Source: Thalassia testudinum
Taxonomy: Eukaryota; Streptophyta; Magnoliopsida; Alismatales; Hydrocharitaceae
NCBI GenBank assembly: GCA_037157565.1
Contig: JAZHRO010000039.1
Coordinates: 39,804,001 to 39,868,000, forward strand
Direction of reading: 5' to 3'
Length of the DNA stretch: 64,000 nt
Shown here piece after piece: positions 44,133 to 56,449 of the stretch. How positions within the stretch are numbered: the first letter of the stretch is position 1; every line of letters starts with the position of its first letter. The position numbers were made by a program, and so were the translations under genes. The notes beneath the pieces were generated by a model. The model was not told where the DNA came from. It saw nothing but the letters and a program-made list of their open reading frames with translations, and did no database searches.

Positions 44133-44689
44133 GATAACATAAAATTTTATTGCAAACAATCTGCAAGTTAGGAGCGAATATTCGGAAGGTATTTGTATTT
44201 TAAAGAAGATTTTCACTTAATAGCCCATCTCTAATGATTTGATCACAACGTTACTTGTCAAATACAACTCGTGTGTAGAGAAATTTTCGAGACTAACCTT
44301 AACTATGTTCCCAATAGCTGCCATTCAGGAAAGAACCTAAGATTAGTTAGTATACCAGAGAAGAGCGAGAAAATGCATCCGAAATTTTTCTACGCAATAG
44401 TTACATGTAACAAGTAATCCTAAGTTGTGATCAAATCTTCAAGGATTTTATGGCATGTTATAAAGAGAACGCATCATGCATATAAGTGAGGTATACATAC
44501 ACTCTCTGTATTGTTCGTATAATATGATCATAAGTCTCAACGGGCTAGTATTTTAACATAATTATATCCCTCTCACAACCTACTACTTAGGGGTTAGAAT
44601 ACCTATTGTTTGTCATGAAGTACTTCTAAATTTGTGCAAGTATGTATGACTAAATGATATAATACAAAAAACTGATAATAAAAAAATTT

Positions 44690-45350
44690 ATTTTTAATTT
44701 ATTTTTTTTATTACAAACTTCATCTACAAAAACCACCTTAACCCCTAAACAATAAACCCTACCTTAAACCCTAAACATTAAACAAGTCCCTTAAAATATA
44801 CATCTTACACCATAAATCAAATAACTTTATATCGAAACTCAAATTCCTAAAACCTAAACCATAAAATCAAACACCCTAAATCCTAAATCCAGAACCCTAA
44901 ACTCAAAACTCAAAACCCTAAAACCTAAACCCAAAACATAACACCCAACACAACCCTAAACTCTAAACTCAAGACCCTAAAACCTAAACACAAAATCCAA
45001 CACCCAACCCTAGACTCTAAACTCAAAAGCGTAAAACCTAAATCCAAAATCGAACACTTTAAATCCATAACCCTATTCTTTAAATTAAATACCCTAAAAC
45101 CTAATCCCAAAAGCGAAAACCTAACACCCTAAATCCTAAATAAAAAATCCTCAACTCTAACTCAAAACATTTACATCGAAACACAAAATGCAATGTGCTA
45201 AATCCTAAAATCTATACTCAAAACCCTAAACCTAGCTTTTTAAACCCTAAAATCAAAAATCGTAACTTAACACTTAAAACCTAAAATCCAATTCCATCAT
45301 CAATTGAAAACCTAAACCCAACATCCTAAACCTTAAACCTAGAAGGTAAA
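44690..45350. repeat. Degenerate CCCTAAA-type (telomere-like) array inside the CACTA element
   Basis: Dozens of AACCCTAAA, ACCCTAAAC and CCTAAAACC variants, partly arranged in a higher unit of roughly 60-70 bp (CCCTAAACTCTAAACTCAA recurring near 44,900, 44,955 and 45,005). It is too diverged to be an active telomere and lies 1.3 kb inside the element's right end. Confidence 0.75.
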
Positions 45351-45750
45351 CTCAAAGCTGAATTAATTTCAGCATAGTTTTTCCTATAATATTATATATT
45401 CACATTTGCTGCAAAAATAAAATAAATCATACACAACATGTGGGCACACCCTACATGTAACATAATAAATTCAATATTAATAGTTTTAAATTGTGGCCAT
45501 ACCCCACTTTCAAATTAAAGAATAGAAATAACATAATCTAACAGGTAAATTTAATTACATGTTTACATAATGTAAATTTATTTAATTACATGAAATAATT
45601 TGTAACAAGTAACAAAATTTATTTAATTACATGAAAATTGCATAAAAAAATTATATTAGATGTAAAATTGAATTGCTTGTTGACAGAATTTGATAAATTG
45701 AATAATTTACATGCAAATTCTAATAATAAATGAATCTAATTAAAAAAAAA

Positions 45751-46170
45751 GAAAAGTGCGGGACCAGGTGGAGGAGAAGGAGACGGTGGGAAGCAGAGGG
45801 GGGGCAGTGGCGGTGAGGGTGGTCTGCAAGGGTGGGTTTGCACTAGGCGGCGGGGGGTCGCAGTTGGTGGGTAGTGGCGGCGAGGGAGGTTTGTGGGGGT
45901 GGGCTTGCACAGTGGGGTGCGGGCTCTAAGGTGGCGCGGGTGAAGGGGGGTGGTGCGGCGGGGTGGCGGCGGCGCAGGGTGGGGGGTCAAGGTGAAGAAA
46001 GAGAACGACGAGGAGCTACTATGCTCGAAGGTGACGGTGACGACAATGACGAGGTCGGTCGAGTTTGCGGACAAGCGGGAGGTTGCGAACGAGAAGGCAC
46101 GGAGGTGATCGGAGAAGAAATGAGGGAGAGGAGGGGTAGGCCGATTGATTTTGTGAAAATATCTTGACAT
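45751..46170 (-). other. GC-rich leader of the CACTA element
   Basis: G-rich on the plus strand. The minus strand gives a Pro/Ser/Arg-rich frame (45,736-46,170) without a domain. Its position between the terminal repeats and TNP2 suggests the promoter and first exon of the transposase transcript. This is inference. Confidence 0.4.
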
Positions 46171-46661
46171 TTCTTGATGGTTCTTTTCGAAACTGTTGCT
46201 ACAAGAATTTAAACGGGATAGTATTAGAGGCGGTTGTCTACCAAAACCGTCCCCACTGAACTGGTATCAACTTTTAGGTTGGCGTAATTTTTGATGCACA
46301 ACTTTTAGGTTATGGACGATTTAATAAAAACCATCTCAAAAACCCCAATTTTGGCATCAAGCACGCAAAAAGCCTAACCTTCTCAGTTATCATTTAGTGA
46401 CGGTTTGATCAAAATCGTCCTTAAAACCCCAATTTTTTCATCTAGTGTGCAAAAAGCACTCCCTCCTCAAGTATTCTTTGGAGACGATTTCCAAATAACC
46501 ATCCCCAAATATTACCACTCGCCACCCTAGGTTGGCAAGGAAGGCAGAAGGGTTTTTGGTAATAGTTATTTAATTAACCATCTCAAAAAAGTATCATTGG
46601 CGACGGTTGTAAGACGGTCACTCAAAAATTGTTGCAAAACGTGCATTTTCTAGTAGTGATT

Positions 46662-48300
46662 TGTCCCTAGCTATGTGTGTGAACCTAGTGCTTTCAAATA
46701 AACAAAGGCAGGGAGATATATGACGATGTTTAGTGAACGAACACATACGGGGTTACGGTTGCGACGTAGCGATCACTACGGCATGCTCGATAAATGCACG
46801 GGTAGCTATCTCTCACTTACATGCGGTCAGTCCTTTCCGCTAACGGGTACACCCACAACGTACAACACAGAATAGAATAGGGGTCTTGCCCCTCAATAGT
46901 CTGCGTACCCTTGCCCGACTATCTTGGTTTGCCCAGCGGGCCTCACTAGAGTCGATGTAGGGAGGCTAATCCTTACCCTGGGTCCAAACCCAAGGGGTGG
47001 ATAACTCTCTCCCTACATAAAAGTGATGGTAGCTCTCTTCTGTACTACGTACCCGAGGGCCAGCTCACTTTCCATACCTAAGTCCATACAACCAACCAGC
47101 TCATAGGCAACATGTTCCATCTCTCATCAGATTTCTATATCACAGTATTTTGATTTCTTTCCTAGTTCCATGTAGGATTCGTGCATTAGCATTCATCTCA
47201 TTTCATGATACGGCATGTATCTCCATTCACATTCTGGTTCTTAATCGTATAACAAGCAGCTCGTGATTCAACAAATTAAGCAATCACCACATCAATTAAA
47301 TATTTAGTTGCACGCAGTAAGGACTTTAACATACATTTCAAAGTATAATAAGTATGGTTCAAATAATGTACATTCATCCTCCTCAGCCCTAGGGTTCATT
47401 TAATATCCTAGGGTTCACTTAGTTCTTTCTAATATAGAATGTACTTTAATCCTTTAAATCACAAGAGTAGAGAGGACTACTCTACCAAGGTAAATGGGAG
47501 ATGTGGGGGCACGAACGGTGAACTTCCCAGCCTCCATAGGTCCCGTGTGCACCACAGACGGATGCCTATTTAAACGGTTGGTCAAACCAGACATTAATAC
47601 TTGACTAACATTTCACCATGTCAAAACTAACTCAAAACAGCGAGTGAAAGGCTCTAGCACGTTGGAAATCTCAATAGAAAACCAACGGTACTTTGTTTGC
47701 GAAAAATCGACTTCGTTTGGGCCCAAACACACTTCCCGGTTCACCTGAACCGGACCAGGTAGGCTGGTCTAGCTGGACCGTTCACCTGATGCTTGAAATA
47801 GGGAAGTCAGACTGACATCAGATGTCTTAAATGTAACCAGGATTCTCACCTTGATTTTTGCATTTGTTTCCGATGTCTAAAACCCCTCACAGCTGTCTGA
47901 TGGCGTCTTCAGATGTTTGGCATTGCTCCCGGTCATCTGGGAGGAAGGTCAGACGTCTGACGATACTTCTAGACATCCTAAAGTGCCTTTATCGTTGTGC
48001 CAACGTGTCTTCCCAACCTCTGACACATGTGCAGGCACGTGCAGTAGCAGGGTAACGTCTACGGCTGCTACAGTAGGGTGTACGGATGGCAAAAGCTAGG
48101 GTGGGGAAATTACCTTTGAAATCCGCATGCTTTCAGACGTCCTGAGCTCCCTCCGGATGTCCGATGACCCCTTCAGTCGTCTGGCGAACATCACAGACGT
48201 CTAGAACTGCAGAAAAATGCCTTTGTAGAACCCTTCGCGAAGCCTCCCTCTCGCACCAGGAGTTACAGCAGCTCCTGCAATGGCGCACAGCACCCTCAGC
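46662..48300 (-). repeat. Old LTR-like repeat with decayed GACGTC palindromes, minus strand
   Basis: The reverse complement of 46,870-47,560 matches the window's right end (63,229-64,000). Shared blocks are GTACGTAGTAC, GGCAAACCA, GTACGCAGACT versus GTGCGCGGACT, GGGGCAAG, and a GCCCCCA...GGTAGAGT stretch. At 47,815-48,215 lie CAGACGTCTGA plus variants with TG or CA in place of CG, such as CAGATGTCT. It also holds GGTTCACCTGAACC (about 47,738). Its left end is cut by the CACTA element. Confidence 0.65.
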
Positions 48301-48734
48301 CTCCTCGCAAGCTCACGCTCCACCAGCTCGTGCTCCTTGTGCAGGCAGGGTTACAACGGGGAAGGAAGGGGGAGGTGTGTGGGTGCGTTGTTCAAGGTTG
48401 GAGGGGGTGGGGTAGGGTGAGAGTTTCTAGGGTGTAGGGGTCTTAAATAGGGTAGAGGGTAGGGTTAGGGTTTAGGGTGGTGTGGGGGTGCGTGGGGTCG
48501 GGGTGTTTTGCAAAAATGACCTCGCAAAAGCCTCCTTTTCTCGCAGAGCCCCCAAGACAAGTTCCAAGGGGGTTACAAATTGTGACAAGCCCCCTCTAGA
48601 AGTCAAAACTTCGTACAGGTGCGCATAAATTTACGAACAACCCCCTAAATTCCAGAAAAAGGCCAAATGACCTTTAGGAAGGGTCATTTGAAATAACGAG
48701 TTGGAGGCTTAACAACAAATGAGAAGAGACCCTT
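48301..48734. other. Spacer with GGGTTTAGGG-like runs
   Basis: GT-rich (48,360-48,520), with TAGGGTAGAGGGTAGGGTTAGGG-like runs that resemble telomeric repeats on the other strand. No gene. Confidence 0.4.
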
Positions 48735-50265
48735 AGACCTAGTTTACAGTGAAGGTTAACCTTTCTTTTTGGGGGTTAACCCATGTTTACTAAAAGGGAT
48801 AATCCAACCTCTCTTTGCATTGTTAACATGGGTTTTCCCAACCCAGATTCGAAGGGAGGTTGGCTTAACCCCCATTTCAACCCTCATTCTCTCTCTCGTC
48901 GAAGCACTGCCTCTCATCTGACCTATTTCCCAAGTTGCCCTTTTCACCCTCTTCGCTCTCATGATGGCACAAGGCTTCAACCTATAATATTTGTATGCCT
49001 GCCCTTCATATCTAATTCCAGATTTCCCTCTTGTTAACTCAGGTTGCTATTTAATTTTTGAAAGTTAGCATCAAACACAATTTCAAATTTTAACTATCAT
49101 TCAAAATGAGATCCTTGTCTTTTAGACCTTCATAGTAGCATTTGTTGGAAGAATGATGGAATCATTTCTAGGTGATTTTTTTGAATTTAAACATTTTAAG
49201 AATTGATTTGACACATGAAATTGCTTCTTGGTACTTTTGTTTTATTTTTTTCCAGCATTTTCCACTCTCTTCATGTTCGTAACACAAATTTTTTTGCCTT
49301 TTCTTTGTCCTTTGGAGGTGTTCTTCTCATAACTTTTTGGTGGGGAAGAAACTTGTGTTTCAACTGAATAGCATTTGGATGGACATACTTACCATTGTTG
49401 TTGCCCATGTTATTCTGTTGATTGTTGATGAGAACCGAGGTGTATACATTTCAATCTCTTCCAATTCTCATCCCCAGAAGAAGCATAAGATTTCAACTAG
49501 TTTTAACTTATATGCATCTATTTTATAAGAACATGTGCATTTTTCTCCTTACACTGAGTCAACAATGTAATTTTTTAACATATAAAAGATGGAACGAAAG
49601 TCCCATTTGAAATTCATAACATGATGGAGAGTTTGATTATGTTATTTTCTATAGGGAATCTAATAAAGAGGAGATTTTACCTAAAATTTCAGTTGGAAAA
49701 TCTATGTGAATTTGTGACATTTATATGTTGCTTGTCCATTAGTACTGCATTTGTGAATTGCTACTAGAAGTTTGAGAATGTGCTACATAACACATTAGCC
49801 TTGTGTAAAAGTTGGATAATGATGTCAGTAAACTTTAGCTTCTTTAACTTGGTTGGGCAATGCTAAATGGATAAGAGGTGATGTTGGAAGATGGTAAAAC
49901 ATGGTTGCATGTTATTTTCATCTCAACAACTGCATCTCTTTATTTCCTTTACAACTTTGTTTAATAGGATTCTTACAAGATATTTCTAACATAAAATAAG
50001 ATAAATTAAAAAAAAACAAGCCCAACTAACTTACCTATCTTATAAGGGCAAAAAAATCTATTGCTAACTTATTCCTCATCTCAACCTCCACTCCCAAGTA
50101 AATATCCTCCTTTTACATCATAGGTTAACCCCTTTTCTTAACCTTATTTAGTAAATACAAAAAGGAGTTAATTCTCGTTTGTAAGTAAACAGAAACAAAG
50201 ATTAACTCATGTTACAACTTTACTAATCCAGATCAACTAACCCATGCAATAAACTAACTGGTCAC
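48735..50265. mobile_element. Foldback-type element of about 1.5 kb
   Basis: Left end AGTTTACAGTGAAGGTTAAC. Right end, inverted, AGTTTATTGCATGGGTTAG, followed inward by TAGTAAAGTTGTAACATGAG. The right end is nearly identical, inverted, to 34,184-34,245. The interior is AT-rich with no transposase motif. Target duplication is not clear. Confidence 0.45.
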
Positions 50266-50339
50266 ACACGAATCCCCTACAGTTTTTTATTATTTCGTCG
50301 TAGTATAGTATAGAGAAGTGGTTACCAGTTTAATACAAT

Positions 50340-52270
50340 TTGTTACTCGGAAAAAAGAGTTCCCGAGGTCGAACTCAGGGAGCAAGTTATATTCTAGAAG
50401 TACAATGTTTCTATTACAAAAATAAGAGAGAGAGAGGGAGAAACAAATCTGAGTCTTGTGGTTTCTCTTCTCTTAGCTTATCTTCTTCTTCTTCTCTGCC
50501 TTCAGTTCTTCTTTTGCTTCTTCTATTTCTTTTGTTCTTCAGAGCTTTTTTTTTTTTTCTATTTCTTCTCTTCTTTCAGCTTTGTCGCTCGTCTTCTTCT
50601 TCTCTCTGTCTTTTCTTCCTTCTTCTTTCTGCCTTAGCTGCAGAGCGTCGTCTGATTTTCCAATCAGACGACTTAAGTCGCCGCTGCTACAGTGCTGCTT
50701 GGTGCTCCTCCTTCTTCTTCCTTCAGTCTTCTTCGTCGGCCTTCTTGTTCTCTGCCTCGCCTGTTCCTGCACACACCACAGCCAACGCAAGACCTACCCA
50801 TTTCCCTCTACCCAAACGTCTCTCTCTTTCTCAGACTTCGCTCGTAGGATAGCTCTCCCAGAGCCGCCGGGAATCGGGTCGGGCTTCGTACCCGTGACCA
50901 GGCGTGCCGGCGTGAATGGTGCGCGAGGAGTGCGCAGGTGGGGTGTCGGGTCGGGTCCGCCGGATCCGCGTGGTGAGCTCGAGGACCGGGCGGGTGAGTG
51001 GGCGCGGGACCTCACCCCGGTGCGTTTGGAGGCAATAAGGCTATTTCACTTTTACAATTTAAGCCGGTGTGCGGCTTCAGGATCTTCCGAGGTGGGACTA
51101 AATGTCCCACCCCAATTTGGCACCTGCAGCTGAGATAGCTGCAGGAAATCGCGGCTGTTGCGAGGTCTTCTCTTCAGCTGAAGGCCTGGGCAGCTGCGTG
51201 GTTGCAATCCACGCGTCCTGGAGCGCAGGCCTGGGCGGAAGCGAAGCTGCAGCTGCAGAACGAAGGAGCTTCACCTGTTCGGCAATGGCGGCGAAGGATG
51301 GGTAACCTGATCACAGAGATACGGCCTCTCGACCTAGTCAGAAGGTGCAGGGAGCTTCGCCGGAGTGCGGCGAAGCTCGTGCAAGTGGTGGCGAGGCGTG
51401 GGGCGACGCGTAGGGGCTGCCCTAGGTCGGACTGTGGCCGGGGGAGTGGGTTTGTTCGGGGGAGTGATGTGGAGGTGAGGAGTGGCAGTGAAGGGGCGGA
51501 AACGGTTCAGTGGGATGAGGCGGAGGTTTTGGGTCGGTCGGCGAGTCGTGTGGAGTGGCGGAATAATGGGAGCGACTCGCCGGAGGTGGGCCGGAGACGT
51601 GGAAGGTGATGGTGGTCGGGTCGGTCGAGGGTCTAATTGAACAAATTAAAATAGGGAAAAGAAAGAGGGGAGAAAGAGAAGTAACTGTTACCTACTTATA
51701 GGGGCGAAGGAGGCCGGAGTGGGGCGACAGTCATATCGACTGTCGCCGGAGAAGAAGGTGCCCAGAGAGAGGGAGCGGCTGCGAGGAGAGAGCGGAAGAG
51801 CGCGCGCTGGGTACGGCGCGACGCGGGAAGAGCGGGAGAAGGTGGCTCTGCTGCTCGTATTGCGGCAGAGCGACGAGGAGGAGGAAGAACCGCCGGAGCT
51901 GGAGAGCTTCTGCCGGAGTGGGAAGAGAGGAAGGAGGGGGGTGTTTCTCCGTCAGATTCGAGCTGCTGAATGCGGCAGACGGTGGCGGTTTTTATAGAGG
52001 CGAAATCAGAGAGTAGGGTGGAGGGAGATGACGTGCCTCCCTCGCCGGAGGATGGCCGGATTGCCACCCATACCTTCCGCGCGTTCGCACGGAAGGTGTG
52101 GGCGATGGCAGAGATCGTGGAGGTGTCCCTGCGATAGCAGACGTCGCAGGGAACACTCGGTTCAACTGGTAGAGGGTCGCCCTCACCCTGCGCGGCGCCA
52201 TGCGTCGCCGGAGCATGGCGCTACTCAGGGTTTTGCAGGGAGGATCCAAATGCAAAAATGATGAAGAATT
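50340..52270 (-). repeat. GC-rich LTR-like block with a minus-strand promoter
   Basis: On the minus strand CTATAAAAAC (51,993-52,002) is a TATA box, followed by a CT-rich leader. The plus strand near 50,470-50,640 is TTC-rich. Position downstream of a minus-strand gypsy element makes it a candidate 3' LTR, but I could not find the matching 5' copy. Open frames here are long only because of GC content, and none has a recognised domain. Confidence 0.4.
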
Positions 52271-54466
52271 AGGGGCCAAAATGCGAGGGTTTCAAAAGTT
52301 GAGGGTCAAAAAGTAATGGATGAGGACCAAAATGCAAAGTCGGTCAAGAAGGTCTCTTCTTAGGCTCAAGTTTTTATGCATGACTAAATGGGACCTAAGG
52401 ATTCTAATGGGGAATTTTATTTCTAGGTCAGACCTTGGTTGACCGGCCAATTTACGTAAAAATCCAAATTAAATCATTAGTTGGGCATGGTTCTCAATGT
52501 AGGTCAAAATGGGTTTCTAAGGCCAAATTGAAGGTTCTAAACCCTAGAGATTATTTTTATATGAATTTTAGAGGGTTTAGTAGATTTTTACTTTGCCTCG
52601 AATCTCATGAATTGAAGTGGGTTTGTTTTAGGGTTACAGATTGTCATTTAATTCCTTGGATTTGTTGTAGCCCTTATCAGATCAGATCATCCAACTTTCC
52701 TTCTTATTAGGTTAGTTTGACCTATGTTTGGATCCTGAGTTACCCTGTTTGCAGATTGTGCTGGTAAAATTACATTTTTACCCCTTATGACTTGTTTTAT
52801 TCTTAGACTCAGAATTCTCTGAGTTAAGCCTTTCCTTGAGTTATGTAGGAGCTTTTATCCTCTGTATTAGGTCAAAATGAGCTAGTTATGGCTCATGATG
52901 AGGTTCTCGTCATACCCCCTTGCCTAGCTTTTGCTAGTTCCTTAGCAAAAACCAAAGGTTTCAACCTTTGTTCTAGACCATGAAGTTCTTAATAGCTTCA
53001 GATAAGTGCTTTTTCATTTGAGCTTAGATTAGGTTAGAATGCTGACCTTAGGCCTAAAAGGTACTCTAGTACCAATCAAGATCCAGATCTGTTTAGCCTT
53101 AGCCTCAGTCCTTAGCAAAGGCTTTTAAGGCCTACAAGAACTAACCTAAGGTCTATTGGACTTTGTGGTTAAAGCACCCGTGCTTGGAATGATTTTAGCT
53201 CTGGCTCAGTTCGCAGTGCGTTTTGTAAGAGAGAGAGATAGAAAATTTTTCTGTTTGGAGAGTTTTCTCTCTCTTTTTCTTTTTAATTTTAGCTTAGGAT
53301 TGGCTTTTCAACACGGTTTGTATCAGATTCCTTGCTCCCATCATCAATCCTCAAGGGTTCCTGGCAATCGATGCTTCGAGATAGCACCGCCCATGGCAAC
53401 CCCCGGAACCCTGGCTATTGAGATTTTGAGATAATCCCATCCATGGTGTTCCGTGGCCGAATCCAGACCCTAGCAATTGACACTTCGTGATAATGCCATC
53501 CATGGAATCTGAACCAGCAGAGTGCTTACATGCCCCCAGTAGGATATGTAAATATCCTAAGAGACAAGCACCGAGGAGATGATATTTTGTTACGCATCTT
53601 CAAGGGGATTTCCCGCCTCTCTGCGTTGGGAGCTCGTCCAAATCAACTTGTATTGGTCGGACGCTCCTACTCTAGGTGTACTTTTCAGAATTTTTGCGAC
53701 GCTTCTGCGTGATTTTGATTTTTACGCTTACTGAACCAGGCTGTGTGTGAGGTTAGGGTGCTTAGGTTACTGAGTCCCGTAGACCAAAAGTTAGTTAATG
53801 AGGTCGAATACTCCCTAAGCCTTAGACCTAATACTTCAGCTTTTCCTCAACCTCTTGAGGAGTGTCCAGATCTTAATGAGTACTAAGAGTCTATCCAAGA
53901 ATGCCTAAAGTTTGCGTTCTTACTAATCCCATTGTGCACTTTTCAGTTCTTTTCTTGAATGAGGTCTAGAACTTAGGTTAATTCCTTAGTTTCTTACTAA
54001 TGACTATCACTTTTTCTCACATTTTTGTGCTCCTTTTTCATTTTATTTCTTTTCCTTTTCCCATAAAATTTCTTTCTCCTCTTATTCTTTTTTGATTTTT
54101 TTTCTTCTTTTAATTAATTTTTATGGCATATTTGAATTTTTTTGTTTAAAACCTTTTCTTACAAGTTTTACACTTTTATACCCCCCCCATATCTAAGGTT
54201 TGCAATGTCCTCATTGTGACTTAGGGGATTTTTTATTTACTTAGTTCATTCCTTAAGGCAGAAATTTGGATGAGTGAATGGGTCGGGATGAATTTTGCGG
54301 ACGATTTCTAATCCCAGATGCAAGCATCTGAGGTGGGGTCGGCTGTCTACAAGGGTGAATGTTAAGTGCACAAAAGTGTCAGAAAAAGGTTTTGGATTTT
54401 TAGGAAAATGACGGGTTGCCTCCCTTTAAGCGCTGGGTTTTACGCCATCGACTGGGCGCAATAAGC
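52271..54466 (-). other. Non-coding region between gypsy pol and the candidate 3' LTR
   Basis: No env-like ORF is seen. On the minus strand, just after the pol stop, come AGCGCTTAAAGGGAGGCAAC and later GAGGACATTGCAAACC and a G8 run (54,181-54,188). Such blocks commonly follow pol in Athila-type elements. Repeats of CCATGGC...GAACCCTGGC and CCATCCATGG patches lie at 53,385-53,515. Confidence 0.5.
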
Positions 54467-55429
54467 TCAAGGGGAATGGAGGATATAAGAGTATTCAGCT
54501 AGATCAGTAGAAGTCACATCAATGAACGGCTTGAGTCTCTGACCGTTCACGATAAAAGGTTCGGAATCGTGGCTGAGCGGAATGATTTCGATAGCTCCAT
54601 TTCCAAAAACCTGTCGGACTAAATACGGTCCGACCCACTTGGATCGCAGCTTTCCCGGGAAAAGTTTGAGTCGGGTATCAAAGAGTAGGACCTTCTGACC
54701 AGGATGAAAGATTTTTCTTGAGATATGCTTGTCATGGAAGGCTTTAACCCGCTCCTTGTAGATTCGCGAGCTCTCATATGCGTTTAGGCGTAATTCATCG
54801 ATCTCGCTGATTTGAAGTTTTCTGTGGGTTCCAGCCTTCGAAAAATCTAGATTACAGTTCCGTACTGCCCAATAGGCTTTATGCTCCAGTTCTACGGGAA
54901 GGTGACACGCCTTCCCGTGCACCAGTCTAAAGGGAGACATGCCTAATTGGGTTTTGTGGGCGATCCTATAGGCCCACAATGCTTCCGGAAGTCGGGACGA
55001 CCAGTCCTTCCTGTCAGGCCGAACAGTGACTTGTAGGATTTTCTTGATCTCCCGATTTGACAGCTCAGCTAGACCATTAGTTTGGGGGTGGTAAGGAGTA
55101 GAGATTCGGTGAGACACCCCGTATTTGGTCATCAGTGACCTAAACTGAGCATTTGTGAAATGAGTCCCCCCATCAGAGATTATAGCACGAGGAATCCCGA
55201 ACCTTGAGAAAATGTTTTGATGAATGAATTTGAGAACGATTTTGTGATCACAGGTTCGGGTCGGTATGGCTTCGATCCATTTGGACACGTAGTCCACAGC
55301 CAGCAGAATGTATTCGAAACCATCCGAAACAGGAAAGGGGCCCATAAAATCAATCCCCCAAACATCAAAGATTTCGCATACGAGAATCGGCTGCAAAGGC
55401 ATCATGTCGCGGTGGCTCATGTTGCCCAA
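54467..55429 (-). pseudogene. Athila-like gypsy integrase
   Basis: 320 residues with the integrase core: [13 protein letters not shown] (first Asp), [15 protein letters not shown] (second Asp) and [16 protein letters not shown] (Glu). A C-terminal region, [16 protein letters not shown], follows. There is no chromodomain, as expected for Athila. It is in the same frame as the upstream RT and RNase H and is separated from them only by a TAG at 55,487-55,489. The HHCC zinc region is split by that stop. Confidence 0.88.
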
Positions 55430-55486
55430 AGTTTGGCAACGACTGCATGCCTTGCAGTGACTGTATGCGTCTTTGAACTGTGTGGG

Positions 55487-56449
55487 CTAGTAAAAGCCGC
55501 AATGGAGGACTTTTGATGCGGTTTTTTGCCCAGAGAAATGGCCACCGCATGCCTGGTCATGGCAGGAAGAGAGGATATTGTTGAATTCCTCTTCCGGGAC
55601 ACATCTCCGGATGATTTGATCAGCACCTATGCGGAAGAGGTATGGGTCTTCCCAAATGTAATACTTGGCATCAGAGCGCAATTTATCTTTCTTGGCTTTC
55701 GGCCAATCAGACAGGATCTGATGAGATGCCAAGTAATTTCCTATTTTAGCAAACCATGGAAGGCTAGTACCAATAGTCAGCAGGTGCTCATCGGGAAAAT
55801 GCTCTGTGATGGGTCCGGAAGGGTCAATTATTTCAGAAGGAAGGCGGGACAAGTGATTAGCTATCACATTTTGCTTTCTCGCTTTGTCGCGAATCTCAAG
55901 GTCAAATTCTTGCAATAGCAAGATCCATCGGATTAATCGAGGTTTCACGTCCTTCTTTGTAAGGAGATGCCTCACAGCTGTGTGATCCGAGTATATGATG
56001 ACACGGGAACCCAGAAGGTATGATCTAAATTTTTCTAGGGCAAATACTACAGCTAGCAGCTCTTTCTCAATAACCGTATAGTTACGCTGAGCCTCATCGA
56101 GTGTCTTGCTAGCGTAGTAAATGACCACAGGTTTCCCATCAATTTTCTGCCCCAAAACCGCTCCTACAGCGAAGTCAGATGCATCGCACATGATCTCAAA
56201 GGGTTGAGACCAATCAGGGGACTGTAGGATCGGGGCTTGGGTAACTCGGTCACGTAGGATCTCAAATGCTTGAGTGCATTCCTTGGAAATTTCGAAAGGT
56301 ACATCCTTGGAGAAAAGAGTGGTCAGGGGGTGCACGATTTTTGAGAAATCAGGGATAAATCGACGGTAAAAACCGACGTGCCCCAAAAAAGATCGGATGT
56401 CCTTGATCGAGCTAGGCATAGGAAGGCGAGAAATCAGATCAACCTTAGC
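55487..56449 (-). pseudogene. Athila-like gypsy RNase H and integrase zinc region
   Basis: The end of RT (PSSIKDIRSFLGHVGFYRRF) leads into the RNase H region. MCDASDFAVGAVLGQ, YTVIEKELLAVVFALEKFR and IIYSDHTAVRHLL carry its acidic residues. The first His residues of the integrase HHCC motif lie at the end (CHDQACGGHFSG). Frame is continuous with 56,450-58,630 apart from one TGA. Confidence 0.87.

Larger units (their letters stand above)
40410..46658 (-). mobile_element. CACTA (En/Spm) transposon with ATT target duplication
   Basis: The right end, read inward, is CACTACTAGAAAATGCACG. The left end starts CACTGCAACAGGG. Both are followed by a GCAACA...TTTTGAG block and by scattered GACGGTT/AACCGTC subterminal repeats. 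The 3-bp flanks are ATT (40,407-40,409) and ATT (46,659-46,661), as expected for CACTA elements. Inside are two minus-strand genes typical of the group (TNP2 and Transposase_24). The left terminus is shorter than the right; CACTTAAAATT at 40,389 is an alternative start without matching flanks. Confidence 0.78.

Noticed and set aside
44690..45350. True telomere or chromosome end
   Set aside because: Repeats are highly diverged and lie inside a transposon with genes on both sides.
45736..46170. Minus-strand frame of 144 residues in the CACTA leader
   Set aside because: Pro/Ser-rich, no domain; treated as leader sequence of the transposase gene.
50340..52279. Several long frames in GC-rich DNA (170, 183, 135 and 123 residues)
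   Set aside because: Overlapping on both strands, rich in Ser, Arg and Gly, no domains. Best explained by GC content of an LTR-like block.
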